Of a stretch of DNA of 64,000 bases, positions 24,625 through 37,964 are shown piece by piece. How positions within the stretch are numbered: position 1 is the stretch's first letter; the number at the start of each line of letters is the position of its first letter. The notes beneath the pieces were generated by a model. That model saw only the letters and a list, made by a program, of their open reading frames with translations, was not told where the DNA came from and ran no database searches. Source of the stretch: Auanema rhodensis. Taxonomy: Eukaryota > Nematoda > Chromadorea > Rhabditida > Rhabditidae. Made by a program: the position numbers and the translations under genes. The DNA lies in contig OZ059900.1 of the NCBI GenBank assembly GCA_964057225.1, forward strand, positions 25,187,638-25,251,637, given 5' to 3'.

Positions 24625-25650
24625 GACGACTCATATGAACAAAAATCGATTTTATCAATATTAGCCATAAGGGGCGTGCCCTCAGAATATGCTAATTTCC
24701 TTAATTTTCTAACCCCTGTTTTTTTGTCGTGAAAGTGGAACTAGACGTTGTACGAACAATTTTGAGCTAGGTTTCATTGACATTGCATGAGTTTGAACAC
24801 ATGAAATCGTAAGTCAAAACCTTGTTTACAGCGAAATTTCCAAAAACTGGTTTTCCAGCATAATAAAATATTTCTCATGGGAAATACTGTGTTTTTGTAT
24901 TTTTCTAGTGTTCAGCATGTAAAATGCTTCATTTTAGTATGTAACACGCTGAAATTCGTTGCATTTGACGACTCATATGAACAAAAATCGATTTAATCAA
25001 TATTAGCCATAAGGGGCGTGCCCTCAGAATATGCTAATTTCCTTAATTTTCTAACCCCTGTTTTTTTGTCGTGAAAGTGGAACTAGACGTTGTACGAACA
25101 ATTTTGAGCTAGGTTTCATTGACATTGCATGAGTTTGAACACATGAAATCGTAAGTCAAAACCTTGTTTACAGCGAAATTTCCAAAAACTGGTTTTCCAG
25201 CATAATAAAATATTTCTCATGGGAAATACTGTGTTTTTGTATTTTTCTAGTGTTCAGCATGTAAAATGCTTCATTTTAGTATGTAACACGCTGAAATTCG
25301 TTGCATTTGACGACTCATATGAACAAAAATCGATTTAATCAATATTAGCCATAAGGGGCGTGCCCTCAGAATATGCTAATTTCCTTAATTTTCTAACCCC
25401 TGTTTTTTTGTCGTGAAAGTGGAACTAGACGTTGTACGAACAATTTTGATCTAGGTTTCATTGACATTGCATGAGTTTGAACACATGAAATCGTAAGTCA
25501 AAACCTTGTTTACAGCGAAATTTCCAAAAACTGGTTTTCCAGCATAATAAAATGTTTCTCATGGGAAATACTGTGTTTTTGTATTTTTCTAGTGTTCAGC
25601 ATGTAAAATGCTTCATTTTAGTATGTAACACGCTGAAATTCGTTGCATTT
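24625..25650. repeat. Three near-reference units
   Basis: Units at 24625 (p29 T), 24967 and 25309 are close to reference. The last has private changes, GATCTAG near p142 and AATGTTTC near p244-250. Confidence 0.85.
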
Positions 25651-26676
25651 GACGACTCATATGAACAAAAATCGATTTAATCAGTATTAGCCATAAGGGG
25701 CGTGCCCTCAGAATATGCTAATTTCCTTAATTTTCTAACCCCTGTTTTTTTGTCGTGAAAGTGGAACTAGACGTTGTACGAACAATTTTGAGCTAGGTTT
25801 CATTGACATTGCATGAGTTTGAACACATGAAATCGTAAGTCAAAACCTTGTTTACAGCGAAATTTCCAAAAACTGGTTTTCCAGCATAATAAAATATTTC
25901 TCATGGGAAATACTGTGTTTTTGTATTTTTTTAGTGTTCAGCATGTAAAATGCGTCATTTTAGTATGTAAAACGCTGAAATTCGTTGCATTTGACGACTC
26001 ATATGAACAAAAATCGATTTTATCAATATTAGCCATAAGGGGCGTGCCCTCAGAATATGCTAATTTCCTTAATTTTCTAACCCCTGTTTTTTTGTCGTGA
26101 AAGTGGAACTAGACGTTGTACGAACAATTTTGAGCTAGGTTTCATTGACATTGCATGAGTTTGAACACATGAAATCGTAAGTCAAAACCTTGTTTACAGC
26201 GAAATTTCCAAAAATAGGTTTTCCAGCATAATACAATATTTCTCATGGGAAATACTGTGTTTTTGTATTTTTCTAGTGTTCAGAATGTAGAATGCTTCAT
26301 TTTAGTATGTAACACGCTGAAATTCGTTGCATTTGACGACTCATATGAACAAAAATCGATTTAATCAATATTAGCCATAAGGAGCGTGCCCTCAGAATAT
26401 GCTAATTTCCTTAATTTTTTAACCCCTGTCTTTTTGTCGTGAAAGTGGAACTAGACGTTGTACGAACAATTTTGAGCTAGGTTTCATTGACATTGCATGA
26501 GTTTGAACACATGAAATCGTAAGTCAAAACCTTGTTTACAGCGAAATTTCCAAAAACTGGTTTTCCAGCATAATAAAATATTTCTCATGGGAAATACTGT
26601 GTTTTTGTATTTTTTTAGTGTTCAGCATGTAAAATGCGTCATTTTAGTATGTAAAACGCTGAAATTCGTTGCATTT
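25651..26676. repeat. E-G-E trimer, copy 1
   Basis: Units E (25651, with TCAGTATT), G with AATAGG (25993) and p49 A E (26335, with p96 C and TTTTTAACC). AATAGG is shared only with the next copy, which supports a local tandem duplication of 1,026 bp. Confidence 0.85.
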
Positions 26677-27703
26677 GACGACTCATATGAACAAAAAGCG
26701 ATTTAATCAATATTAGCCATAAGGGGCGTGCCCTCAGAATATGCTAATTTCCTTAATTTTCTAACCCCTGTTTTTTTGTCGTGAAAGTGGAACTAGACGT
26801 TGTACGAACAATTTTGAGCTAGGTTTCATTGACATTGCATGAGTTTGAACACATGAAATCGTAAGTCAAAACCTTGTTTACAGCGAAATTTCCAAAAACT
26901 GGTTTTCCAGCATAATAAAATATTTCTCATGGGAAATACTGTGTTTTTGTATTTTTTTAGTGTTCAGCATGTAAAATGCGTCATTTTAGTATGTAAAACG
27001 CTGAAATTCGTTGCATTTGACGACTCATATGAACAAAAATCGATTTTATCAATATTAGCCATAAGGGGCGTGCCCTCAGAATATGCTAATTTCCTTAATT
27101 TTCTAACCCCTGTTTTTTTGTCGTGAAAGTGGAACTAGACGTTGTACGAACAATTTTGAGCTAGGTTTCATTGACATTGCATGAGTTTGAACACATGAAA
27201 TCGTAAGTCAAAACCTTGTTTACAGCGAAATTTCCAAAAATAGGTTTTCCAGCATAATACAATATTTCTCATGGGAAATACTGTGTTTTTGTATTTTTCT
27301 AGTGTTCAGAATGTAGAATGCTTCATTTTAGTATGTAACACGCTGAAATTCGTTGCATTTGACGACTCATATGAACAAAAATCGATTTAATCAATATTAG
27401 CCATAAGGAGCGTGCCCTCAGAATATGCTAATTTCCTTAATTTTCTAACCCCTGTCTTTTTGTCGTGAAAGTGGAACTAGACGTTGTACGAACAATTTTG
27501 AGCTAGGTTTCATTGACATTGCATGAGTTTGAACACATGAAATCGTAAGTCAAAACCTTGTTTACAGCGAAATTTCCCAAAAACTGGTTTTCCAGCATAA
27601 TAAAATATTTCTCATGGGAAATACTGTGTTTTTGTATTTTTTTAGTGTTCAGCATGTAAAATGCGTCATTTTAGTATGTAAAACGCTGAAATTCGTTGCA
27701 TTT
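26677..27703. repeat. E-G-E trimer, copy 2, with a 1-bp insertion
   Basis: Units p22 G E (26677), G with AATAGG (27019) and p49 A E with p96 C (27361). The last has an extra C, AATTTCCCAA in place of AATTTCCAA, near 27577, which makes the unit 343 bp and shifts the phase by +1. Confidence 0.85.
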
Positions 27704-30439
27704 GACGACTCATATGAACAAAAAGCGATTTAATCAATATTAGCCATAAGGGGCGTGCCCTCAGAATATGCTAATTTCCTTAATTTTCTAACCCCTGTTT
27801 TTTTGTCGTGAAAGTGGAACTAGACGTTGTACGAACAATTTTGAGCTAGGTTTCATTGACATTGCATGAGTTTGAACACATGAAATCGTAAGTCAAAACC
27901 TTGTTTACAGCGAAATTTCCAAAAACTGGTTTTCCAGCATAATAAAATATTTCTCATGGGAAATACTGTGTTTTTGTATTTTTTTAGTGTTCAGCATGTA
28001 AAATGCGTCATTTTAGTATGTAAAACGCTGAAATTCGTTGCATTTGACGACTCATATGAACAAAAAGCGATTTAATCAATATTAGCCATAAGGGGCGTGC
28101 CCTCAGAATATGCTAATTTCCTTAATTTTCTAACCCCTGTTTTTTTGTCGTGAAAGTGGAACTAGACGTTGTACGAACAATTTTGAGCTAGGTTTCATTG
28201 ACATTGCATGAGTTTGAACACATGCAATCGTAAGTCAAAACCTTGTTTACAGCGAAATTTCCAAAAACTGGTTTTCCAGCATAATAAAATATTTCTCATG
28301 GGAAATACTGTGTTTTTGTATTTTTCTAGTGTTCAGCATGTAAAATGCTTCATTTTAGTATGTAACACGCTGAAATTTGTTGCATTTGACGACTCATATG
28401 AACAAAAATCGATTTAATCAATATTAGCCATAAGGGGCGTGCCCTCAGAATATGCTAATTTCCTTAATTTTCTAACCCCTGTTTTTTTGTCGTGAAAGTG
28501 GAACTAGACGTTGTACGAACAATTTTGAGCTAGGTTTCATTGACATTGCATAAGTTTGAACACATGCAATCGTAAGTCAAAACCTTGTTTACAGCGAAAT
28601 TTCCAAAAACTGGTTTTCCAGCATAATAAAATATTTCTCATGGGAAATACTGTGTTTTTGTATTTTTCTAGTGTTCAGCATGTAAAATGCTTCATTTTAG
28701 TATGTAACACGCTGAAATTTGTTGCATTTGACGACTCATATGAACAAAAATCGATTTAATCAATATTAGCCATAAGGGGCGTGCCCTCAGAATATGCTAA
28801 TTTCCTTAATTTTCTAACCCCTGTTTTTTTGTCGTGAAAGTGGAACTAGACGTTGTACGAACAATTTTGAGCTAGGTTTCATTGACATTGCATGAGTTTG
28901 AACAAATGAAATCGTAAGTCAAAACCTTGTTTACATCGAAATTTCCAAAAACTGGTTTTCCAGCATAATAAAATATTTCTCATGGGAAAAACTGTGTTTT
29001 TGTATTTTTCTAGTGTTCAGCATGTAAAATGCTTTATTTTAATATGTAACACGCTGAAATTCGTTGCATTTGACGACTCATATGAACAAAAATCGATTTA
29101 ATCAATATTAGCCATAAGGGGCGTGCCCTCAGAATATGCTAATTTCCTTAATTTTCTAACCCCTGTTTTTTTGTCGTGAAAGTGGAACTAGACGTTGTAC
29201 GAACAATTTTGAGCTAAGTTTCATTGACATTGCATGAGTTTGAACACATGAAATCGTAAGTCAAAACCTTGTTTACATCGAAATTTCCAAAAACTGGTTT
29301 TCCAGCATAATAAAATATTTCTCATGAGAAATACTGTGTTTTTGTATTTTTTTAATGTTCAGCATGTAAAATGCTTCATTTTGATATGTAAAACGCTGAA
29401 ATTCGTTGCATTTGACGACTCATATGAACAAAAATCGATTTTATCAATATTAGCCATAAGGGGCGTGCCCTCAGAATATGCTAATTTCCTTAATTTTCTA
29501 ACCCCTGTTTTTTTGTCGTGAAAGTGGAACTAGACGTTGTACGAACAATTTTGAGCTAGGTTTCATTGACATTGCATGAGTTTGAACACATGAAATCGTA
29601 AGTCAAAACCTTGTTTACAGCGAAATTTCCAAAAACTGGTTTTCCAGCATAATAAAATATTTCTCATGGGAAATACTGTGTTTTTGTATTTTTTTAGTGT
29701 TCAGCATGTAAAATGCTTTATTTTAATATGTAACACGCTGAAATTCGTTGCATTTGACGACTCATATGAACAAAAATCGATTTAATCAATATTAGCCATA
29801 AGGGGCGTGCCCTCAGAATATGCTAATTTCCTTAATTTTCTAACCCCTGTTTTTTTGTCGTGAAAGTGGAACTAGACGTTGTACGAACAATTTTGAGCTA
29901 GGTTTCATTGACATTGCATGAGTTTGAACACATGAAATCGTAAGTCAAAACCTTGTTTACAGCGAAATTTCCAAAAACAGGTTTTCCAGCATAATACAAT
30001 ATTTCTCATGGGAAATACTGTGTTTTTGTATTTTTCTAGTGTTCAGAATGTAGAATGCTTCATTTTAGTATGTAACACGCTGAAATTCGTTGCATTTGAC
30101 GACTCATATGAACAAAAATCGATTTTATCAATATTAGCCATAAGGGGCGTGCCCTCAGAATATGCTAATTTCCTTAATTTTCTAACCCCTGTTTTTTTGT
30201 CGTGAAAGTGGAACTAGACGTTGTACGAACAATTTTGAGCTAGGTTTCATTGACATTGCATGAGTTTGAACACATGAAATCGTAAGTCAAAACCTTGTTT
30301 ACAGCGAAATTTCCAAAAACTGGTTTTCCAGCATAATAAAATATTTCTCATGGGAAATACTGTGTTTTTGTATTTTTTTAGTGTTCAGCATGTAAAATGC
30401 GTCATTTTAGTATGTAAAACGCTGAAATTCGTTGCATTT
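27704..30439. repeat. Mixed E, F, H and G units
   Basis: Order: p22 G E (27704), p22 G F (28046), p165 A F (28388), AACAAATG with p261 A (28730), H (29072), p29 T with CTTTATTTTAATATG (29414), G with AACAGG (29756), and p29 T E (30098). Individual pairs recur elsewhere, for example H followed by a p29 T unit, but there is no local tandem higher-order copy. Confidence 0.75.
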
Positions 30440-32833
30440 GACGACTCATATGAACAAAAAGCGATTTAATCAATATTAGCCATAAGGGGCGTGCCCTCAG
30501 AATATGCTAATTTCCTTAATTTTCTAACCCCTGTTTTTTTGTCGTGAAAGTGGAACTAGACGTTGTACGAACAATTTTGAGCTAGGTTTCATTGACATTG
30601 CATGAGTTTGAACACATGCAATCGTAAGTCAAAACCTTGTTTACAGCGAAATTTCCAAAAACTGGTTTTCCAGCATAATAAAATATTTCTCATGGGAAAT
30701 ACTGTGTTTTTGTATTTTTCTAGTGTTCAGCATGTAAAATGCTTCATTTTAGTATGTAACACGCTGAAATTTGTTGCATTTGACGACTCATATGAACAAA
30801 AATCGATTTAATCAATATTAGCCATAAGGGGCGTGCCCTCAGAATATGCTAATTTCCTTAATTTTCTAACCCCTGTTTTTTTGTCGTGAAAGTGGAACTA
30901 GACGTTGTACGAACAATTTTGAGCTAGGTTTCATTGACATTGCATGAGTTTGAACAAATGAAATCGTAAGTCAAAACCTTGTTTACATCGAAATTTCCAA
31001 AAACTGGTTTTCCAGCATAATAAAATATTTCTCATGGGAAATACTGTGTTTTTGTATTTTTTTAGTGTTCAGCATGTAAAATGCGTCATTTTAGTATGTA
31101 AAACGCTGAAATTCGTTGCATTTGACGACTCATATGAACAAAAATCGATTTAATCAATATTAGCCATAAGGGGCGTGCCCTCAGAATATGCTAATTTCCT
31201 TAATTTTCTAACCCCTGTTTTTTTGTCGTGAAAGTGGAACTAGACGTTGTACGAACAATTTTGAGCTAGGTTTCATTGACATTGCATGAGTTTGAACACA
31301 TGCAATCGTAAGTCAAAACCTTGTTTACAGCGAAATTTCCAAAAACTGGTTTTCCAGCATAATAAAATATTTCTCATGGGAAATACTGTGTTTTTGTATT
31401 TTTCTAGTGTTCAGCATGTAAAATGGTTCATTTTAGTATGTAACACGCTGAAATTTGTTGCATTTGACGACTCATATGAACAAAAATCGATTTAATCAAT
31501 ATTAGCCATAAGGGGCGTGCCCTCAGAATATGCTAATTTCCTTAATTTTCTAACCCCTGTTTTTTTGTCGTGAAAGTGGAACTAGACGTTGTACGAACAA
31601 TTTTGAGCTAGGTTTCATTGACATTGCATGAGTTTGAACACATGAAATCGTAAGTCAAAACCTTGTTTACAGCGAAATTTCCAAAAACTGGTTTTCCAGC
31701 ATAATAAAATATTTCTCATGGGAAAAACTGTGTTTTTGTATTTTTCTAGTGTTCAGCATGTAAAATGCTTCATTTTAGTATGTAACACGCTGAAATTCGT
31801 TGCATTTGACGACTCATATGAACAAAAATCGATTTAATCAATATTAGCCATAAGGGGCGTGCCCTCAGAATATGCTAATTTCCTTAATTTTCTAACCCCT
31901 GTTTTTTTGTCGTGAAAGTGGAACTAGACGATGTACGAACAATTTTGAGCTAGGTTTCATTGACATTGCATAAGTTTGAACACATGCAATCGTAAGTCAA
32001 AACCTTGTTTACAGCGAAATTTCCAAAAACTGGTTTTCCAGCATAATAAAATATTTCTCATGGGAAATACTGTGTTTTTGTATTTTTTTAGTGTTCAGCA
32101 TGTAAAATGCTTCATTTTGATGTGTAAAACGCTGAAATTCGTTGCATTTGACGACTCATATGAACAAAAATCGATTTTATCAATATTAGCCATAAGGGGC
32201 GTGCCCTCAGAATATGCTAATTTCCTTAATTTTCTAACCCCTGTTTTTTTGTCGTGAAAGTGGAACTAGACGTTGTACGAACAATTTTGAGCTAGGTTTC
32301 ATTGACATTGCATAAGTTTGAACACATGCAATCGTAAGTCAAAACCTTGTTTACAGCGAAATTTCCAAAAACTGGTTTTCCAGCATAATAAAATATTTCT
32401 CATGGGAAATACTGTGTTTTTGTATTTTTCTAGTGTTCAGCATGTAAAATGCTTCATTTTAGTATGTAACACGCTGAAATTTGTTGCATTTGACGACTCA
32501 TATGAACAAAAATCGATTTAATCAATATTAGCCATAAGGGGCGTGCCCTCAGAATATGCTAATTTCCTTAATTTTCTAACCCCTGTTTTTTTGTCGTGAA
32601 AGTGGAACTAGACGTTGTACGAACAATTTTGAGCTAGGTTTCATTGACATTGCATGAGTTTGAACAAATGAAATCGTAAGTCAAAACCTTGTTCACAGCG
32701 AAATTTCCAAAAACTGGTTTTCCAGCATAAAAAAATATTTCTCATGGGAAATACTGTGTTTTTGTATTTTTTTAATGTTCAGCATGTAAAATGCTTCATT
32801 TTGATATGTAAAACGCTGAAATTCGTTGCATTT
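30440..32833. repeat. Seven-unit block, copy 2
   Basis: The same seven-unit order as 5131-7524: F with p22 G (30440), E with AACAAATG (30782), F (31124, with private AATGGTTC), p261 A (31466), p124 A plus p165 A (31808), p29 T plus p165 A (32150), and AACAAATG with CATAAAAAAATA (32492). Unit 31808 has TTGATGTG where unit 6499 is type G. The last four units recur again at 35229-36596. Confidence 0.85.
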
Positions 32834-34202
32834 GACGACTCATATGAACAAAAATCGATTTTATCAATATTAGCCATAAGGGGCGTGCCCTCAGAATATG
32901 CTAATTTCCTTAATTTTCTAACCCCTGTTTTTTTGTCGTGAAAGTGGAACTAGACGTTGTACGAACAATTTTGAGCTAGGTTTCATTGACATTGCATGAG
33001 TTTGAACACATGAAATCGTAAGTCAAAACCTTGTTTACAGCGAAATTTCCAAAAAATTGGTTTTCCAGCATAATACAATATTTCTCATGGGAAATACTGT
33101 GTTTTTGTATTTTTCTAGTGTTCAGAATGTAGAATGCTTCATTTTAGTATGTAACACGCTGAAAGTCGTTGCATTTGACGACTCATATGAACAAAAATCG
33201 ATTTAATCAATATTAGCCATAAGGAGCGTGCCCTCAGAATATACTAATTTCCTTAATTTTCTAACCCTTGTTTTTTTGTCGTGAAAGTGGAACTAGACGT
33301 TGTACGAACAATTTTGAGCTAGGTTTCATTGACATTGCATGAGTTTGAACACATGAAATCGTAAGTCAAAACCTTGTTTACAGCGAAATTTCCAAAAACT
33401 GGTTTTCCAGCATAATAAAATATTTCTCATGGGAAATACTGTGTTTTTGTATTTTTTTAGTGTTCAGCATGTAAAATGCGTCATTTTAGTATGTAAAACG
33501 CTGAAATTCGTTGCATTTGACGACTCATATGAACAAAAAGCGATTTAATCAATATTAGCCATAAGGGGCGTGCCCTCAGAATATGCTAATTTCCTTAATT
33601 TTCTAACCCCTGTTTTTTTGTCGTGAAAGTGGAACTAGACGTTGTACGAACAATTTTGAGCTAGGTTTCATTGACATTGCATGAGTTTGAACACATGAAA
33701 TCGTAAGTCAAAACCTTGTTTACAGCGAAATTTCCAAAAACTGGTTTTCCAGCATAATAAAATATTTCTCATGGGAAATACTGTGTTTTTGTATTTTTTT
33801 AGTGTTCAGCATGTAAAATGCGTCATTTTAGTATGTAAAACGCTGAAATTCGTTGCATTTGACGACTCATATGAACAAAAAGCGATTTAATCAATATTAG
33901 CCATAAGGGGCGTGCCCTCAGAATATGCTAATTTCCTTAATTTTCTAACCCCTGTTTTTTTGTCGTGAAAGTGGAACTAGACGTTGTACGAACAATTTTG
34001 AGCTAGGTTTCATTGACATTGCATGAGTTTGAACACATGCAATCGTAAGTCAAAACCTTGTTTACAGCGAAATTTCCAAAAACTGGTTTTCCAGCATAAT
34101 AAAATATTTCTCATGGGAAATACTGTGTTTTTGTATTTTTCTAGTGTTCAGCATGTAAAATGCTTCATTTTAGTATGTAACACGCTGAAATTTGTTGCAT
34201 TT
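32834..34202. repeat. G-E-E-F module with a 1-bp insertion
   Basis: Units: G with p29 T (32834), p49 A E (33177, with private ATACTAAT and CCCTTG), p22 G E (33519) and p22 G F (33861). The first has AAAAAATTGG in place of AAAAACTGG, one base longer, so it is 343 bp. It also has a private GAAAGTCG that changes the TTCG motif to GTCG. Confidence 0.8.
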
Positions 34203-34886
34203 GACGACTCATATGAACAAAAATCGATTTAATCAATATTAGCCATAAGGGGCGTGCCCTCAGAATATGCTAATTTCCTTAATTTTCTAACCCCTGTTTT
34301 TTTGTCGTGAAAGTGGAACTAGACGTTGTACGAACAATTTTGAGCTAGGTTTCATTGACATTGCATGAGTTTGAACACATGAAATCGTAAGTCAAAACCT
34401 TGTTTACAGCGAAATTTCCAAAAACTGGTTTTCCAGCATAATAAAATATTTCTCATGGGAAATACTGTGTTTTTGTATTTTTTTAGTGTTCAGCATGTAA
34501 AATGCGTCATTTTAGTATGTAAAACGCTGAAATTCGTTGCATTTGACGACTCATATGAACAAAAATCGATTTTATCAATATTAGCCATAAGGGGCGTGCC
34601 CTCAGAATATGCTAATTTCCTTAATTTTCTAACCCCTGTTTTTTTGTCGTGAAAGTGGAACTAGACGTTGTACGAACAATTTTGAGCTAGGTTTCATTGA
34701 CATTGCATGAGTTTGAACACATGAAATCGTAAGTCAAAACCTTGTTTACAGCGAAATTTCCAAAAACAGGTTTTCCAGCATAATACAATATTTCTCATGG
34801 GAAATACTGTGTTTTTGTATTTTTCTAGTGTTAAGAATGTAGAATGCTTCATTTTAGTATGTAACACGCTGAAATTCGTTGCATTT
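34203..34886. repeat. E-G pair
   Basis: Unit 34203 is E and unit 34545 is p29 T G with AACAGG and a private TTAAGAATG. The E then G order is the usual start of the recurring module. Confidence 0.8.
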
Positions 34887-36596
34887 GACGACTCATATGA
34901 ACAAAAATCGATTTAATCAATATTAGCCATAAGGGGCGTGCCCTCAGAATATGCTAATTTCCTTAATTTTCTAACCCCTGTTTTTTTGTCGTGAAAGTGG
35001 AACTAGACGTTGTACGAACAATTTTGAGCTAGGTTTCATTGACATTGCATGAGTTTGAACACATGCAATCGTAAGTCAAAACCTTGTTTACAGCGAAATT
35101 TCCAAAAACTGGTTTTCCAGCATAATAAAATATTTCTCATGGGAAATACTGTGTTTTTGTATTTTTCTAGTGTTCAGCATGTAAAATGCTTCATTTTAGT
35201 ATGTAACACGCTGAAATTTGTTGCATTTGACGACTCATATGAACAAAAATCGATTTAATCAATATTAGCCATAAGGGGCGTGCCCTCAGAATATGCTAAT
35301 TTCCTTAATTTTCTAACCCCTGTTTTTTTGTCGTGAAAGTGGAACTAGACGTTGTACGAACAATTTTGAGCTAGGTTTCATTGACATTGCATGAGTTTGA
35401 ACACATGAAATCGTAAGTCAAAACCTTGTTTACAGCGAAATTTCCAAAAACTGGTTTTCCAGCATAATAAAATATTTCTCATGGGAAAAACTGTGTTTTT
35501 GTATTTTTCTAGTGTTCAGCATGTAAAATGCTTCATTTTAGTATGTAACACGCTGAAATTCGTTGCATTTGACGACTCATATGAACAAAAATCGATTTAA
35601 TCAATATTAGCCATAAGGGGCGTGCCCTCAGAATATGCTAATTTCCTTAATTTTCTAACCCCTGTTTTTTTGTCGTGAAAGTGGAACTAGACGATGTACG
35701 AACAATTTTGAGCTAGGTTTCATTGACATTGCATAAGTTTGAACACATGCAATCGTAAGTCAAAACCTTGTTTACAGCGAAATTTCCAAAAACTGGTTTT
35801 CCAGCATAATAAAATATTTCTCATGGGAAATACTGTGTTTTTGTATTTTTTTAGTGTTCAGCATGTAAAATGCTTCATTTTGATGTGTAAAACGCTGAAA
35901 TTCGTTGCATTTGACGACTCATATGAACAAAAATCGATTTTATCAATATTAGCCATAAGGGGCGTGCCCTCAGAATATGCTAATTTCCTTAATTTTCTAA
36001 CCCCTGTTTTTTTGTCGTGAAAGTGGAACTAGACGTTGTACGAACAATTTTGAGCTAGGTTTCATTGACATTGCATAAGTTTGAACACATGCAATCGTAA
36101 GTCAAAACCTTGTTTACCGCGAAATTTCCAAAAACTGGTTTTCCAGCATAATAAAATATTTCTCATGGGAAAAACTGTGTTTTTGTATTTTTCTAGTGTT
36201 CAGCATGTAAAATGCTTCATTTTAGTATGTAACACGCTGAAATTTGTTGCATTTGACGACTCATATGAACAAAAATCGATTTAATCAATATTAGCCATAA
36301 GGGGCGTGCCCTCAGAATATGCTAATTTCCTTAATTTTCTAACCCCTGTTTTTTTGTCGTGAAAGTGGAACTAGACGTTGTACGAACAATTTTGAGCTAG
36401 GTTTCATTGACATTGCATGAGTTTGAACAAATGAAATCGTAAGTCAAAACCTTGTTTACAGCGAAATTTCCAAAAACTGGTTTTCCAGCATAAAAAAATA
36501 TTTCTCATGGGAAATACTGTGTTTTTGTATTTTTTTAATGTTCAGCATGTAAAATGCTTCATTTTGATATGTAAAACGCTGAAATTCGTTGCATTT
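34887..36596. repeat. Partial third copy of the seven-unit block
   Basis: Five units: F (34887), p261 A (35229), p124 A/p165 A with TTGATGTG (35571), p29 T/p165 A (35913, with private TACCGCG and p261 A), and AACAAATG with CATAAAAAAATA (36255). They match 31124-32833 in order, 3,763 bp away. Confidence 0.8.
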
Positions 36597-37964
36597 GACG
36601 ACTCATATGAACAAAAATCGATTTTATCAATATTAGCCATAAGGGGCGTGCCCTCAGAATATGCTAATTTCCTTAATTTTCTAACCCCTGTTTTTTTGTC
36701 GTGAAAGTGGAACTAGACGTTGTACGAACAATTTTGAGCTAGGTTTCATTGACATTGCATGAGTTTGAACACATGAAATCGTAAGTCAAAACCTTGTTTA
36801 CAGCGAAATTTCCAAAAACTGGTTTTCCAGCATAATAAAATATTTCTCATGGGAAATACTGTGTTTTTGTATTTTTTTAGTGTTCAGCATGTAAAATGCG
36901 TCATTTTAGTATGTAAAACGCTGAAATTCGTTGCATTTGACGACTCATATGAACAAAAATCGATTTTATCAATATTAGCCATAAGGGGCGTGCCCTCAGA
37001 ATATGCTAATTTCCTTAATTTTCTAACCCCTGTTTTTTTGTCGTGAAAGTGGAACTAGACGTTGTACGAACAATTTTGAGCTAGGTTTCATTGACATTGC
37101 ATGAGTTTGAACACATGAAATCGTAAGTCAAAACCTTGTTTACAGCGAAATTTCCAAAAACAGGTTTTCCAGCATAATACAATATTTCTCATGGGAAATA
37201 CTGTGTTTTTGTATTTTTCTAGTGTTCAGAATGTAGAATGCTTCATTTTAGTATGTAACACGCTGAAATTCGTTGCATTTGACGACTCATATGAACAAAA
37301 ATCGATTTAATCAATATTAGCCATAAGGAGCGTGCCCTCAGAATATGCTAATTTCCTTAATTTTCTAACCCCTGTTTTTTTGTCGTGAAAGTGGAACTAG
37401 ACGTTGTACGAACAATTTTGAGCTAGGTTTCATTGACATTGCATGAGTTTGAACACATGAAATCGTAAGTCAAAACCTTGTTTACAGCGAAATTTCCAAA
37501 AACTGGTTTTCCAGCATAATAAAATATTTCTCATGGGAAATACTGTGTTTTTGTATTTTTTTAGTGTTCAGCATGTAAAATGCGTCATTTTAGTATGTAA
37601 AACGCTGAAATTCGTTGCATTTGACGACTCATATGAACAAAAAGCGATTTAATCAATATTAGCCATAAGGGGCGTGCCCTCAGAATATGCTAATTTCCTT
37701 AATTTTCTAACCCCTGTTTTTTTGTCGTGAAAGTGGAACTAGACGTTGTACGAACAATTTTGAGCTAGGTTTCATTGACATTGCATGAGTTTGAACACAT
37801 GCAATCGTAAGTCAAAACCTTGTTTACAGCGAAATTTCCAAAAACTGGTTTTCCAGCATAATAAAATATTTCTCATGGGAAATACTGTGTTTTTGTATTT
37901 TTCTAGTGTTCAGCATGTAAAATGCTTCATTTTAGTATGTAACACGCTGAAATTTGTTGCATTT
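36597..37964. repeat. E-G-E-F module, four-unit copy
   Basis: Units p29 T E (36597), G with AACAGG (36939), p49 A E (37281) and p22 G F (37623). The next module repeats the order 1,368 bp on, with one extra p22 G E unit. Confidence 0.8.
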
